From assembly GCF_000016165.1 (NCBI RefSeq), contig NC_009253.1, forward strand, positions 716,332 to 780,331: 64,000 nt of DNA. Direction: 5' to 3'. Positions 34,404 to 42,870 of this stretch are shown piece after piece (position 1 is the first letter of the stretch; each line of letters starts with the position of its first letter). The stretch comes from Desulforamulus reducens MI-1. GTDB taxonomy: Bacteria; Bacillota; Desulfotomaculia; Desulfotomaculales; Desulfotomaculaceae. The position numbers were made by a program, and so were the translations under genes. Below the pieces are notes generated by a model. It saw nothing but the letters and a program-made list of their open reading frames with translations. It ran no database searches and was not told the origin of the DNA.

Positions 34404-34886
34404 ATGCTGACATTGACTCAATTAGCCAGATTCTTTCATGATCTGGCTTTTACCACATGGATAGGTAGTATGATCTTTATGATGCTGGTTCTTACACCGG
34501 CTGTTGGAGGTAAGGGTATTCCACCCCAATTTCTGCGATTGATGGGGATAGAACGGTTTAAGAACTGGGCTTGGGCCAGTATTGTTATTTTAACTGTAAC
34601 AGGGACCTACCGCCTCTACGGGCGTTTCTATCTCTTTGACTTATTTGTGATGACCAGCTATGGTAAACTAATGCTTCTAAAGATAAGCCTGTTTCTGATG
34701 ATGGTATTATTAACGGCCATTGTTAGCTTTAACTATGCCAAGCGCATTCCTGCAGAGGCTCCCCAGAAACCGGGAGAGCAGCCGACGCCGGGTTTTTTAA
34801 GGATGCAGAGGAGATTTATTAGCTTTTCTACCATTAATTTAGCCTTAGGAATTATAATCTTATTTATTATGGCCATTATCCGTTGA
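34404..34886 (+). CDS. CopD-like four-helix membrane protein
   Basis: This 160-residue integral membrane protein has four predicted transmembrane segments (about residues 8-30, 50-70, 84-106, 137-158). The start LARFFHDLAFTTWIGSMIF resembles the CopD/YkgB-like family, where conserved His residues in helices may bind heme or copper. A cytoplasmic Pro-rich loop lies near residues 112-128. It sits between the DUF1858 gene and a siroheme-type Fe-S protein gene, suggesting a membrane electron-transfer role (inference). Confidence 0.65.
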   Translation: MLTLTQLARFFHDLAFTTWIGSMIFMMLVLTPAVGGKGIPPQFLRLMGIERFKNWAWASIVILTVTGTYRLYGRFYLFDLFVMTSYGKLMLLKISLFLMMVLLTAIVSFNYAKRIPAEAPQKPGEQPTPGFLRMQRRFISFSTINLALGIIILFIMAIIR

Positions 34887-34902
34887 AGGGAGGGACAAGT
34901 TT

Positions 34903-35541
34903 TTGAACCTTAGACCAGAAGCTCAAAATAATACTGGGTCGGGCATTCAAATGTATCAGATTATCAGGTGCCGCAACTGTCCCAATGCGGTGATTGATTT
35001 GGACCAGATAACAGCAGCTTGTACAGAAATTTTTCGAAGTACAGATTTTACCAATAAACAGTTGGAACGTCTGGGAAGCACTAAGCCCAAACAGCACCAT
35101 ATTTTTCAAGTAGGCATAGCAGGTTGCCCCAATTCTTGCAGCCAGCCACAAATAAAGGATTTTGGCCTGCAGGGACAAGCAGTGCCAGTGGTGGGAGATG
35201 GCTGCACAGCTTGTGGATTGTGTGTATCAGCTTGCCCGGATCAAGCCATTGTGTTAGGAGAAGAAGGACCCTGCATTGTTGAATCACAATGCCTTAACTG
35301 TGGCAAATGTGCCAAGATTTGTCCCACAGGAGCCATTTACACGGGTACTACTGGGTATCGAGTTATTCGTGGCGGTAAATTGGGACGAAGGCCTCAACTG
35401 GCCAGGGAAGTTTATTCCCTAACTAACCAAGAGGGGGCTGTGCAGTGCCTTAGGGAGACCCTTGATTTACTACTGTGGGTAGGTAAGCCAGGAGAAAGAT
35501 TGGGTGCCTTACTGGAAAGGATTGAAAAGGGTAGTTCTTAA
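34903..35541 (+). CDS. Nitrite/sulfite-reductase-like 4Fe-4S protein with ferredoxin insert (short)
   Basis: This 212-residue protein starts at TTG 34903 after AAGGGAGGG. It carries the coupled [4Fe-4S]-siroheme fold half: RCRNCPNAVID near residues 24-34 and AGCPNSCSQPQIKDFG near 74-89. Two ferredoxin motifs follow, CTACGLCVSACP near 101-112 and CLNCGKCAKICP near 129-140, then GYRVIRGGKLGRRPQLA. This resembles the C-terminal part of AsrC or dissimilatory sulfite reductases, but the usual N-terminal half (ferredoxin-like Nir/Sir domain) is absent. It may be an electron carrier rather than a full reductase. The spacing to the gene before it is 16 bases. Confidence 0.75.
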   Translation: MNLRPEAQNNTGSGIQMYQIIRCRNCPNAVIDLDQITAACTEIFRSTDFTNKQLERLGSTKPKQHHIFQVGIAGCPNSCSQPQIKDFGLQGQAVPVVGDGCTACGLCVSACPDQAIVLGEEGPCIVESQCLNCGKCAKICPTGAIYTGTTGYRVIRGGKLGRRPQLAREVYSLTNQEGAVQCLRETLDLLLWVGKPGERLGALLERIEKGSS

Positions 35542-35594
35542 GTTAATAAATTTGTAATAAAGAATGAAAAGGTATTTTATTGTTATTGGCCAAT

Positions 35595-35626
35595 ACCTCC
35601 TATAGCTTACAAAAGGGGGTTTTTTT
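35595..35626 (+). terminator. Terminator-like hairpin after the redox operon
   Basis: ACCTCC/GGGGGT (35595-35600, 35615-35620; one G-U), 14-nt loop, followed by a run of T. The stem is short but the T-tract is strong. Confidence 0.6.
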
Positions 35627-35735
35627 ATTGGAAAACAGTGTGGGCGGTGTTGTCATCGTTGTAGAAGACCGTGAGAAATTGGTAACTCCATTCTAACGGA
35701 ATAACCTACAATTCTTAAAAACAGTAGTACATATT

Positions 35736-35763
35736 AGAAGCACCGTGCAAGTACGGTGCTTCT
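35736..35763 (-). terminator. Hairpin overlapping the Crp gene stop codon
   Basis: Perfect 11-bp repeat AGAAGCACCGT/ACGGTGCTTCT (35736-35746, 35753-35763), 6-nt loop. It covers the minus-strand stop codon. The following sequence is only moderately T-rich. Confidence 0.6.
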
Positions 35764-36445
35764 AGCGTAGTAAATCCTCTAATTTATTTCTGTCTAAAAC
35801 CGTAATTTGTTGTCGATCCACATCAATGGCCCCGGCCCTTTTAAAACTGTTTAACATTCGGTTGATGGTTTCCCGGGAACTGCCGGTTAAACTTGCCAGT
35901 TCTTGGTTCGTCAAGTTTATATTGATTAAAATACCGTCATTTTTTTGAATACCGTGTTCCTGGGACATTTTCAGCAGAGTAAAGGACAAACGGCGGGCTG
36001 TGTCATGCAAGGCTAGATTCATAACTTTTTCCTGGGCTGTGCGCAGGCGACGGGACATGATTCTTAGCATACTGACAGCCATGTTTGGGTTCTGGCTGAT
36101 TAGCCTTTCGATATCCTGGTTTCGTAAAACACCTACGATACAGTCTTCTTGTACTTCCGCAGTGGCCGGGTAATCGCCCCCTTCAAAAAGCACCACCTCC
36201 GCAAAGACTTCTCCGGGATTCACGAAGTGCAAAATGTGCTCACGTCCGTCTTCCAGTCTTTTGGTTAATTTAATGAGCCCTGACTTTAAGACATACAGTG
36301 CTTCACCGGGTTCACCTTCCATAAAAATAATACGCCCCTTCTGGTAACTCCGTTCCAATAAAAGGCTGGATAGATCCCGTATTTGTTCCTCCGATAAGCC
36401 AAAAAAGAGCGGTATCCTTTGTAAATATTTTGCAATGGTGTTCAC
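35762..36445 (-). CDS. Crp/Fnr-family transcriptional regulator
   Basis: This 227-residue regulator has an N-terminal cyclic-nucleotide-binding-type beta barrel (about residues 15-125, including FMEGEPGEALYVLKSGLIKL and FAEVVLFEGGDYPATAEV). A dimerisation helix and a C-terminal winged helix follow. The recognition helix reads SSRETINRMLNSF (from residue 189), with Arg191, Glu192 and Arg196 in the positions that in E. coli CRP contact TGTGA half-sites. It lacks the N-terminal Cys cluster of FNR, so it is not an Fe-S oxygen sensor; the ligand is unknown. It is cotranscribed after a methyltransferase gene and convergent with the redox operon that carries a perfect TGTGA-N6-TCACA site. Confidence 0.9.
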   Translation of the reverse strand: MNTIAKYLQRIPLFFGLSEEQIRDLSSLLLERSYQKGRIIFMEGEPGEALYVLKSGLIKLTKRLEDGREHILHFVNPGEVFAEVVLFEGGDYPATAEVQEDCIVGVLRNQDIERLISQNPNMAVSMLRIMSRRLRTAQEKVMNLALHDTARRLSFTLLKMSQEHGIQKNDGILININLTNQELASLTGSSRETINRMLNSFKRAGAIDVDRQQITVLDRNKLEDLLR

Positions 36446-36460
36446 TTATTACACCCCCTA

Positions 36461-37216
36461 CTAACCTAACTTGCAAGATCTTCTGCGAAAGGTTTGAAGC
36501 ACCGTCGATTGACTGTCTCGCCCGTGTGTTTTACGGTTAAAGTCACCATACACTTCAGTGTCCTCAAAACCCACATCTTCTAAGAAATTCTCCAACACTG
36601 AGCGAGTTAATGGGCGTAAGGGAACCTGAGCATTGCCTAAACTTTGCTGACTACCATTGGGTTGGTTTTTAATCAGAGTGGTCTTAAAATCTATGAGCCC
36701 ATCGGGGCGAAAATCATAATGCCGGGTAAAAATAATATTGGCTTGGCGATTGATAATATCAGGTAATTGAGTAATATTCCCTTTTAATATCCGATCATAG
36801 TTTACGGTTTGGATAATAAGTATTCCCCCGTGGTATAACTTTTCTTTCATTTGTTTGAGGGCAGTGGTCAGGTCTTTATCCGTTAATAGGTGGGGTAAAG
36901 AATTACCGATGCAAATTATTGCATCAAATTTACCATCAATATCCTCTAAATTCCTCATATCCCCGGTCATGAAATCCACTGAAACACCGGCTTTTCTTGC
37001 CTTCTCCCGGGCTAAGCGAATCATTTCTTGTTCATAGTCAAGGCCAACTACAGTAAGGCCCCACTTGGCAAACTCCAAAGGGTAATTTCCAGAACCACAG
37101 CCTAAATCCAGCACCCTGCTGACCCCAAGATCATCAAAGGTTTGTCGGAAAAATTTAAGTTGGCTTTCTCCAGCCGGAAAAATAAAGTCATAGTAATGGC
37201 TAAGTTCTTTATACAT
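36461..37216 (-). CDS. SAM-dependent methyltransferase (class I)
   Basis: This 251-residue class I methyltransferase has motif I VLDLGCGSGNYPLEFA near residues 37-52 and motif II VVGLDYEQEMI. The motif III/IV region includes GKFDAIICIGNSLPHL near 93-108. The substrate is unknown. The start ATG 37216 follows GAGGTG on the minus strand. It is the upstream gene of a two-gene minus-strand unit with the Crp/Fnr regulator (15-base gap). The 211-base divergent region toward nrfH (37217-37427) is AT-rich; I found no convincing operator there. Confidence 0.85.
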   Translation of the reverse strand: MYKELSHYYDFIFPAGESQLKFFRQTFDDLGVSRVLDLGCGSGNYPLEFAKWGLTVVGLDYEQEMIRLAREKARKAGVSVDFMTGDMRNLEDIDGKFDAIICIGNSLPHLLTDKDLTTALKQMKEKLYHGGILIIQTVNYDRILKGNITQLPDIINRQANIIFTRHYDFRPDGLIDFKTTLIKNQPNGSQQSLGNAQVPLRPLTRSVLENFLEDVGFEDTEVYGDFNRKTHGRDSQSTVLQTFRRRSCKLG

Positions 37217-37427
37217 ACTTACACCTCAAAAATTCATTTTAGTTTTTTATATTTTTTTCTAAGTAGTTTACCCTGATTAATGTTTCTTCTTATTCTATAG
37301 GATGGTGAAATATATAGCAATAATTGGAGAGTCTTCCTTCCATACGTATAAATAACCATAGACATGGCAATTCTAACTTAAGTTTGATTGAAATAGCAGG
37401 ACTTTACAGCGGAATAGGGGAGGTTGC

Positions 37428-37889
37428 ATGAAGAGAACCTTGCAATTATTGCTGGTGCTGGCTGTGGTGGGTTTGGGAAGTATACTGGCAATTAAAATCC
37501 CATTTATTTCAAAGCACCTGGATGGGTCCAAATTTTGTGGCAGCTGTCACATTATGGATCCCTGGGTTGATACTTATCTGGCTTCTGAGCACCGAGAACA
37601 CGCTACATGTGGGGATTGCCATCTTCCACATGATTTTATTCCTGGGGCCTTTTACAAAGCCTTTACAGGGACAAGGGATACCTTTGATATAATCTTTGGC
37701 CGAATGCCAAACAGGATTGAAATAAGTAGTCACGGTTCCAATGTGGTAAACGACAACTGCCTCCGTTGCCACACGAAAGTAATGGAGGTTGTAGGATATC
37801 CGAAGAATGACCGTGGTCAGGACTGTTACGATTGCCATCAAAACATACCACATAGCCGATACTGGTATATACAGAAGGAGAGTGAATAA
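37428..37889 (+). CDS. nrfH: Cytochrome c nitrite reductase small subunit NrfH
   Basis: This 153-residue NapC/NirT-family membrane quinol dehydrogenase has an N-terminal transmembrane anchor (about residues 5-23). It carries four CxxCH heme c motifs: CGSCH, CGDCH, CLRCH and CYDCH. It oxidises menaquinol and passes electrons to NrfA. ATG 37428 is preceded by GGGGAGG. nrfA follows after 6 bases. The protein would sit on the outer face of the membrane, with hemes attached after export. Confidence 0.95.
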   Translation: MKRTLQLLLVLAVVGLGSILAIKIPFISKHLDGSKFCGSCHIMDPWVDTYLASEHREHATCGDCHLPHDFIPGAFYKAFTGTRDTFDIIFGRMPNRIEISSHGSNVVNDNCLRCHTKVMEVVGYPKNDRGQDCYDCHQNIPHSRYWYIQKESE

Positions 37890-37895
37890 TTAGCC

Positions 37896-39179
37896 ATGAA
37901 GAACAAAGGACTGATCATAGCACTGTCTGTGGTGGTGGCAGCGATGGTTCTTGGGGCAGTATATACCGCATTTACCATTAATAACAGAACCTTGAGCGAA
38001 GCGGCCAGAAAGATTAATGCCCAGGAGATTCAAGATAATTACGAAAAAAGTGAAGTTTGGGGGAAATACTACCCTAAGCACTGGGAAAGTTTTAATGAAG
38101 GCAGCAAATACGAAACCAAGACCAAATACGGCGGCAATAACAAGACAGATAAATTAAAAGTTCAACCCTATTTAAAGATTCTTTATAAGGGTACGGGCTA
38201 TGGCGAAGAGTTTTACGAGCCCCGGAGTCACTTTTATGCGGTGCAGGATATTGGCGCCATTAACCCCATAAGAACCAAGACTGGCGGTGCTTGCCTAACC
38301 TGTAAGGCCACCGAGGTGCCCCGGTTGATCAAAACCTATGGGGACGCTTTTTATAGTAAACCCTTTAGTGAAATGTATAAACAGGTGAAGCACCCCATTG
38401 GCTGCTCTGATTGCCATGATCCGAAAACCAATGATTTGCGTATCAGCAGGCCAGCATTGATAGAAGCCTTTGAGCGGCAGGGTAAAGATATTACCAAAGC
38501 CACCAAGCAGGAAATGCGTTCTCTGGTATGTGCCCAGTGTCATGTTACCTACTACTTCCAGAAGGATACCAAGAAGACTACTTTCCCTTGGGATAACGGG
38601 CTAAAGGCAGATGAAGTGCTGGCTTACTTTGAAAAAATAAAATTTACTGAATGGACCCATCCGGAGTCCCAGACACCCATGTTAAAGGCAAGACATCCAG
38701 ATTATGAATTATTCCAGGGCAGTGTTCACCAGTCTGCTGGAGTAGCTTGTGCCGATTGCCACATGCCTTATATCAAACAAGGAGATTCGAAAATTTCTTC
38801 CCACTGGTTTACCAGTCCGGTGCACACCATGGAGAAGAGCTGTACCCAGTGTCACAGGGAGGGTACAGAACAACTTAAGAACATGGTTTATAATATTCAA
38901 GACCAGCATCATGAGATTCTAGATATCGCTGGCAATACCAACGTGAAGGCTATCAATGCCATAAAGCAAGCAGCGGCTACACCCGGAGCTAACCAGAAAT
39001 TAATTGAAGAAGCAAGGCAGTTGCATCGTCAGTCTCAGTGGATGTGGGATTGGGTTGCCACTGCCAACGGTATGGGCTTCCATAACCGTCAGGAAGCAGC
39101 CATGTTCCTTGGCAAGTCCATTGATTTAGCGCATCAGGCTATACAAACCGCTGAAAAGGCACGGGGGGCAGCAAAGTAA
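37896..39179 (+). CDS. nrfA: Cytochrome c nitrite reductase catalytic subunit NrfA
   Basis: This 427-residue pentaheme ammonia-forming nitrite reductase reduces nitrite to ammonium with six electrons. The N-terminus is a signal anchor (about residues 5-26). The catalytic heme motif is the Lys-ligated CLTCK, and four normal motifs follow: CSDCH, CAQCH, CADCH and CTQCH. The HQSAGVACADCHMPY and WFTSPVHTM segments carry distal heme-ligand His residues. The stop overlaps the start of resB (TAATG). Its substrate could be environmental nitrite; no nitrate reductase genes are nearby. Confidence 0.97.
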   Translation: MKNKGLIIALSVVVAAMVLGAVYTAFTINNRTLSEAARKINAQEIQDNYEKSEVWGKYYPKHWESFNEGSKYETKTKYGGNNKTDKLKVQPYLKILYKGTGYGEEFYEPRSHFYAVQDIGAINPIRTKTGGACLTCKATEVPRLIKTYGDAFYSKPFSEMYKQVKHPIGCSDCHDPKTNDLRISRPALIEAFERQGKDITKATKQEMRSLVCAQCHVTYYFQKDTKKTTFPWDNGLKADEVLAYFEKIKFTEWTHPESQTPMLKARHPDYELFQGSVHQSAGVACADCHMPYIKQGDSKISSHWFTSPVHTMEKSCTQCHREGTEQLKNMVYNIQDQHHEILDIAGNTNVKAINAIKQAAATPGANQKLIEEARQLHRQSQWMWDWVATANGMGFHNRQEAAMFLGKSIDLAHQAIQTAEKARGAAK

Positions 39180-40366
39180 TGGGTAAAATAGCTTTAGCAA
39201 TGGCAGGGACATGGAGGTTTCTAACCTCCATGTCCCTGGGGTTAGCTCTATTAGTTTTGTTAATTGTCTTTGCTATAATGGGAACCTTCAGTGCAAGAAT
39301 CTTTGTTTCACCCTGGTTCCTGGGATTGAGTACCTTATTAACACTCAATATGTTAGGATGTACTGCCCAGAGGCTAAAAGGGCTTCTTAGAAGGGAAAGG
39401 GCATTACCCTTTGTATTAACCTCGGATGACCAGCACAGAACCCTAATCCTGGAAAACTGTCCAAAGGAAAAGATATCCCAGGAGGCACTCTGCGAACTGC
39501 AACGTCTGGGATTTCGGGTGCAAAGGAAAAGGGTTGAAGAAGGGGAAATGCTCATTGGGAAAAAGCAAATCTGGGCAAACCTGGGCTCTCCCCTGCTTCA
39601 CCTAGCAATGGTGTTTGTTATTGTCGGCAGCGTATTGGGTAGCATATGGGGGCAAGAACAGTATGTGCAGGTACAGGCCCCCGGGCGTTCCCAGTTAAGT
39701 CAGCAAGGTTTTCCCTTTGATATTTATGTAAAAAAATTTACCATAGACCATTATAAAGATGGTACCCCCAAACAATATACGTCTGTTATTGAGGTTTTAT
39801 CAGCCAACCAAAAAAGAATGGAAAAAGTTGTTTCAGTAAATCATCCCCTAAACTACCAGGGGGTTAAAATTTACCAAGCATCCTATGGCTACCAACTTCA
39901 GGGTGCTGTGAGAGATGACAAAAATTCCTTTGATTTTAACATCGAAGAAGGAAAAAGAATTTTATTAGGTGGCCCAGCCCAGTTGGAACTAGAGGTTCAA
40001 TGGCCCAGATACGTGGTTTACAGTAAAGGGCTGCCCTTTTCAATGGGTATGGCAGAGTTGGGAGAGCCCATTAAACTGTTGCAAACTGAAGTGGTCTTTA
40101 CCAATCGAACCACCTATACCGGGCTGCATGTAAAAAAAGATCCGGGTTTGCCTTTTATTTGGACAGGATTTATTCTGTTTTTAGTGGCATTGCCCATCCG
40201 TTTCTATATTAAACCCAATCAAATTTGGTTGTTGCTTTCCCAGGATTCAGCGGGAACAAAGATTCGACTGGCTGCCCGACACCGATTAAAGGGTAAGGAG
40301 CAAGAAGATCAATTATTAGAAAAATTAAATGGAATTACCCGGGAGGAGGGTTCCCTTCAAGCATGA
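39179..40366 (+). CDS. resB: Cytochrome c biogenesis protein ResB/Ccs1
   Basis: This 395-residue System II cytochrome c maturation protein has transmembrane segments near residues 15-40, 45-65, 138-160 and 315-340, plus a large extracytoplasmic domain between the third and fourth. Typical starts are FLTSMSLGLALLVLL and LLGCTA-like NMLGCTAQRL. With ResC it exports heme and ligates it to CxxCH motifs. Its ATG overlaps the nrfA stop, which directly links maturation to the multiheme NrfHA products. Confidence 0.9.
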   Translation: MGKIALAMAGTWRFLTSMSLGLALLVLLIVFAIMGTFSARIFVSPWFLGLSTLLTLNMLGCTAQRLKGLLRRERALPFVLTSDDQHRTLILENCPKEKISQEALCELQRLGFRVQRKRVEEGEMLIGKKQIWANLGSPLLHLAMVFVIVGSVLGSIWGQEQYVQVQAPGRSQLSQQGFPFDIYVKKFTIDHYKDGTPKQYTSVIEVLSANQKRMEKVVSVNHPLNYQGVKIYQASYGYQLQGAVRDDKNSFDFNIEEGKRILLGGPAQLELEVQWPRYVVYSKGLPFSMGMAELGEPIKLLQTEVVFTNRTTYTGLHVKKDPGLPFIWTGFILFLVALPIRFYIKPNQIWLLLSQDSAGTKIRLAARHRLKGKEQEDQLLEKLNGITREEGSLQA

Positions 40367-41214
40367 ACTCGATCATTGAACAACTTATCTTTAATAGTAC
40401 CCTGTGTCTTTATGCTCTTGGAGCATTAATATTGTTAGCCTATACCGTTACAGAAAAAACCAGACTGGTAAACTGGGCAGTCTTTGCAGTGTGGACTGGC
40501 TTCCTGGCACATACAGCGGGTCTTGTTATGCGTTCCATACACGTTGGCCGACTACCCTTTACCAATATGTATGAATTTATTCTCTTCTTTGCCTGGGGGG
40601 TCACACTGGCTTATTTGTTTACACACCGCAAGCAGCCGCTGCCCCTGCTGGGTACTGTGGTTGTACCTATGACTGTAATGCTGATGGCGGCCGCCAGTAT
40701 GATGAACGGGGCAGTTAGACCATTAATGCCTGCTCTGCAAAGTTATTGGCTGCACTCCCATGTGGCGACGGCGGTATTGGCCTATGGTGCCTTTGGGGTA
40801 TCCTTTGGGGTTGGGGTACTATATTTAATTCGAGATGCCCAGCCGATGTCCCTTAGTTCTACGGAAATAGGCAATACCGCTGTAATCCGTGGTGTACCCA
40901 TGCTGCCCAGTATAGAAACCCTGGATAAACTGCTTTATCGGGTCATTGCCTTTGGCTTTGTATTCTTAACCCTGGTACTGATAACCGGAGCAGTATGGGC
41001 CGAACAGGCCTGGGGTACTTGGTGGAGTTGGGATCCCAAAGAAACCTGGGCCCTTATCACCTGGTTGATCTATGCCATTTTCCTGCATGGACGTTTTACC
41101 CGGGGCTGGCAGGGAAGACGTTCTGCCTGGCTGGCCATCCTGGGTTTTGCTGCAGTAATCTTTACCCTTTTTGGAGTAACTTGGCTGATGCCGGGTATGC
41201 ATAGTTACAGCTAA
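40363..41214 (+). CDS. resC: Cytochrome c biogenesis protein ResC/CcsA
   Basis: This 283-residue heme-handling membrane protein of System II has about eight transmembrane segments. The tryptophan-rich WWD motif is seen as WGTWWSWDPKETWALITW near residues 218-235, with flanking His residues (HTAGLVMRS, HSHVATAVLAYG). It overlaps resB by 4 bases. A terminator follows, closing the nrfH-nrfA-resB-resC unit. The thiol-handling partners ResA and CcdA are not in the window. Confidence 0.93.
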   Translation: MNSIIEQLIFNSTLCLYALGALILLAYTVTEKTRLVNWAVFAVWTGFLAHTAGLVMRSIHVGRLPFTNMYEFILFFAWGVTLAYLFTHRKQPLPLLGTVVVPMTVMLMAAASMMNGAVRPLMPALQSYWLHSHVATAVLAYGAFGVSFGVGVLYLIRDAQPMSLSSTEIGNTAVIRGVPMLPSIETLDKLLYRVIAFGFVFLTLVLITGAVWAEQAWGTWWSWDPKETWALITWLIYAIFLHGRFTRGWQGRRSAWLAILGFAAVIFTLFGVTWLMPGMHSYS

Positions 41215-41238
41215 CCGCCGTTTCCTCGGCGGTTATTT
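41213..41238 (+). terminator. Intrinsic terminator after resC
   Basis: AACCGCCG/CGGCGGTT (41213-41220, 41227-41234), 6-nt loop, followed by ATTTTAT. Confidence 0.8.
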
Positions 41239-41338
41239 TATCTTTCTTACACAATATTTCCACCTTAAAAAAATAACCTCTGGTTACGTTCCTTCATAAG
41301 ATGGGTAAAAGACTTATGTTGAAAGGAAGGGGACAGTT

Positions 41339-42574
41339 ATGGCAGTATATATTGTGCAACCAGGGGATACTTTCTCTAAGATAGCACAGCAATATGGTAT
41401 CTCCATCTCTGAACTTCAAAGGTTGAATCCCCAGGTTACCAACATAAATATGATCAATGTGGGGCAACAATTAACAGTTCCAAACGCAGGTGGTATCCCT
41501 ACGGGTGAAGGAGTAGAGGGAGAAGTACCAATTTCAGGCAATCAGTTAGGAAATGTTGATCTGGAGGAAGAAAGTATAAGACAGTATAGTTCAACCATTA
41601 ATACGGTACTGCGGGTCCAAGGGGTTAGCGGTTCGCAGTATACCGCAAGGTTGGTTAATGGCTTGCTTTACATTCTTGTGGTGGGTGACGGTGATTTCCG
41701 CCAGGGTGAACCCATTCCCATCACCCTCTACAAAGTAAATATAACAAACCGTTCTATAACATTAAGATACACCACCGGTCAACGGTTTGAGTTAATCGTA
41801 CGTAGAGCTTCCGACTTTGTGGAGGTTTGGCGTTACTCCCGGGGCAGATTTTTTACTCAACAATCAGCCACAGTTACCATCAGACCAAATCAATATGCCA
41901 TTTACCGTTTTACTTGGGATCAAATCAATAATTTAGGAAATCAGGTTAGATCTGGTAATTTTATTTTAGATGCCATTAATGTTGCCCAGGGTCTAAGAGG
42001 TCAGGCAATACGAGGACGGTTTAGAATTCGAGCTGGGGTTGTTCCAACACCGGTCCCCACTGTACCACCCAGACCCGGCGCATGTACAGGTGAAAACCTG
42101 CTGTCTAACTCCAGTTTTGAAAGCTGGCGAACGGCCACTCGGCCCACTGGCTGGAATGCCACCAATGTCCGTCGCTCAACAATTGCTTTTTCCGGCAGGT
42201 ACTCTGTGGAAATGGGCAATGATCCCACAGAAAGGGCCACCCTTTCTCAAATCTTCCCCATCACTGCTGGAAGTAATAACCGTGTGAGCTTCCGGGTTGC
42301 CGAAGATGTAGAAGGCTCCAGAGTAGGGAATTTCCAATTTGGCATTCAAGTGTTATTCCGCGACCGTTCCGGCAGAGTGGTGGGTGTTGCACCCCAGGGG
42401 CCCTATTCGCCGGCTATTATTGAGGATGAAAGATTTGAACTATTCACCTTTACCACCGGAGATGTTCCTGGTACGGCCGTAACCGGAGAACTTGTGTTTA
42501 CCTTTAATCCCCGGGCCACCAATAGCAGCCGTGTTCGTATTGATATGGCTGAGGTCCGTTGCTTAAGTCTATAA
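41339..42574 (+). CDS. LysM protein with BsuPI domain and C-terminal jelly-roll-like domain
   Basis: This 411-residue protein has three parts. Residues 1-48 form a LysM domain (VYIVQPGDTFSKIAQQYG...NVGQQLTVP), which binds peptidoglycan or chitin-like glycans. Residues about 75-228 include a BsuPI-type domain (ITLRYTTGQRFELIVRR...FTWDQ), related to the intracellular proteinase inhibitor of Bacillus. Residues about 245-411 look like a carbohydrate-binding jelly roll (NLLSNSSFESW...GWNATN, ending RVRIDMAEVRCL). There is no signal peptide, as in spore-coat LysM proteins such as SafA, so deposition on the forespore surface is possible (inference). It is monocistronic, after an AAGGAAGGGG ribosome-binding site. 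Confidence 0.8.
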   Translation: MAVYIVQPGDTFSKIAQQYGISISELQRLNPQVTNINMINVGQQLTVPNAGGIPTGEGVEGEVPISGNQLGNVDLEEESIRQYSSTINTVLRVQGVSGSQYTARLVNGLLYILVVGDGDFRQGEPIPITLYKVNITNRSITLRYTTGQRFELIVRRASDFVEVWRYSRGRFFTQQSATVTIRPNQYAIYRFTWDQINNLGNQVRSGNFILDAINVAQGLRGQAIRGRFRIRAGVVPTPVPTVPPRPGACTGENLLSNSSFESWRTATRPTGWNATNVRRSTIAFSGRYSVEMGNDPTERATLSQIFPITAGSNNRVSFRVAEDVEGSRVGNFQFGIQVLFRDRSGRVVGVAPQGPYSPAIIEDERFELFTFTTGDVPGTAVTGELVFTFNPRATNSSRVRIDMAEVRCLSL

Positions 42575-42590
42575 AAGTTACGAAAGAAAA

Positions 42591-42620
42591 AATCCCCGGG
42601 GGGAATCATCCCTGGGGATT
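42591..42620. terminator. Bidirectional terminator between the LysM gene and fmdB-like gene
   Basis: AATCCCC/GGGGATT (42591-42597, 42614-42620) extended by GGG/CCC. On the minus strand it is followed by TTTTTTCTTTC. It overlaps the fmdB-like stop codon. Confidence 0.8.
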
Positions 42621-42843
42621 AATGTTTGCACGCACTACAATTGCTGGAAGTACAGCCTTTACAACTGTCACCGCGGCTACCAGCCAAGGCACCGGGGTTA
42701 TTTAAGGTAAAACCGGACATGACTCTTTTGGGGTCAGCTGACTGACAGGCGGGACAGGTTATATTTTTGCCGGTTTCCCCAATGGAACAGAGTTTTTGAA
42801 ACCGATGGTCACATTTTTGACAGCGAAATTCATAAATGGGCAT
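42619..42843 (-). CDS. FmdB-family zinc ribbon protein
   Basis: This 74-residue FmdB-type zinc ribbon starts at ATG 42843, with GGAGGTG 6 bases upstream (the frame is open further to 42867). MPIYEFRCQKCDHRFQKL and CPACQS form the treble Cys pairs of the ribbon. The C-terminus adds another Cys-rich stretch (SCKGCTSSNCSACKH). The family is a putative regulatory protein group with little functional data. Palindromes in its promoter region suggest its own control. Confidence 0.85.
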   Translation of the reverse strand: MPIYEFRCQKCDHRFQKLCSIGETGKNITCPACQSADPKRVMSGFTLNNPGALAGSRGDSCKGCTSSNCSACKH

Positions 42844-42870
42844 ACAACACACCTCCGTGTTAAACATCTA

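Noticed and set aside
35628-35696. 22-codon frame (TTG start) after the redox operon
   Set aside because: It starts directly after a terminator T-run, is very short and resembles nothing; probably chance or a remnant.
37217-37427. Possible FNR/CRP operator before nrfH
   Set aside because: Only TTGAT-like half-sites were seen; no second half at correct spacing.
37509-37853. 114-codon minus-strand frame across nrfH
   Set aside because: Antisense shadow of the four CxxCH heme motifs in nrfH.
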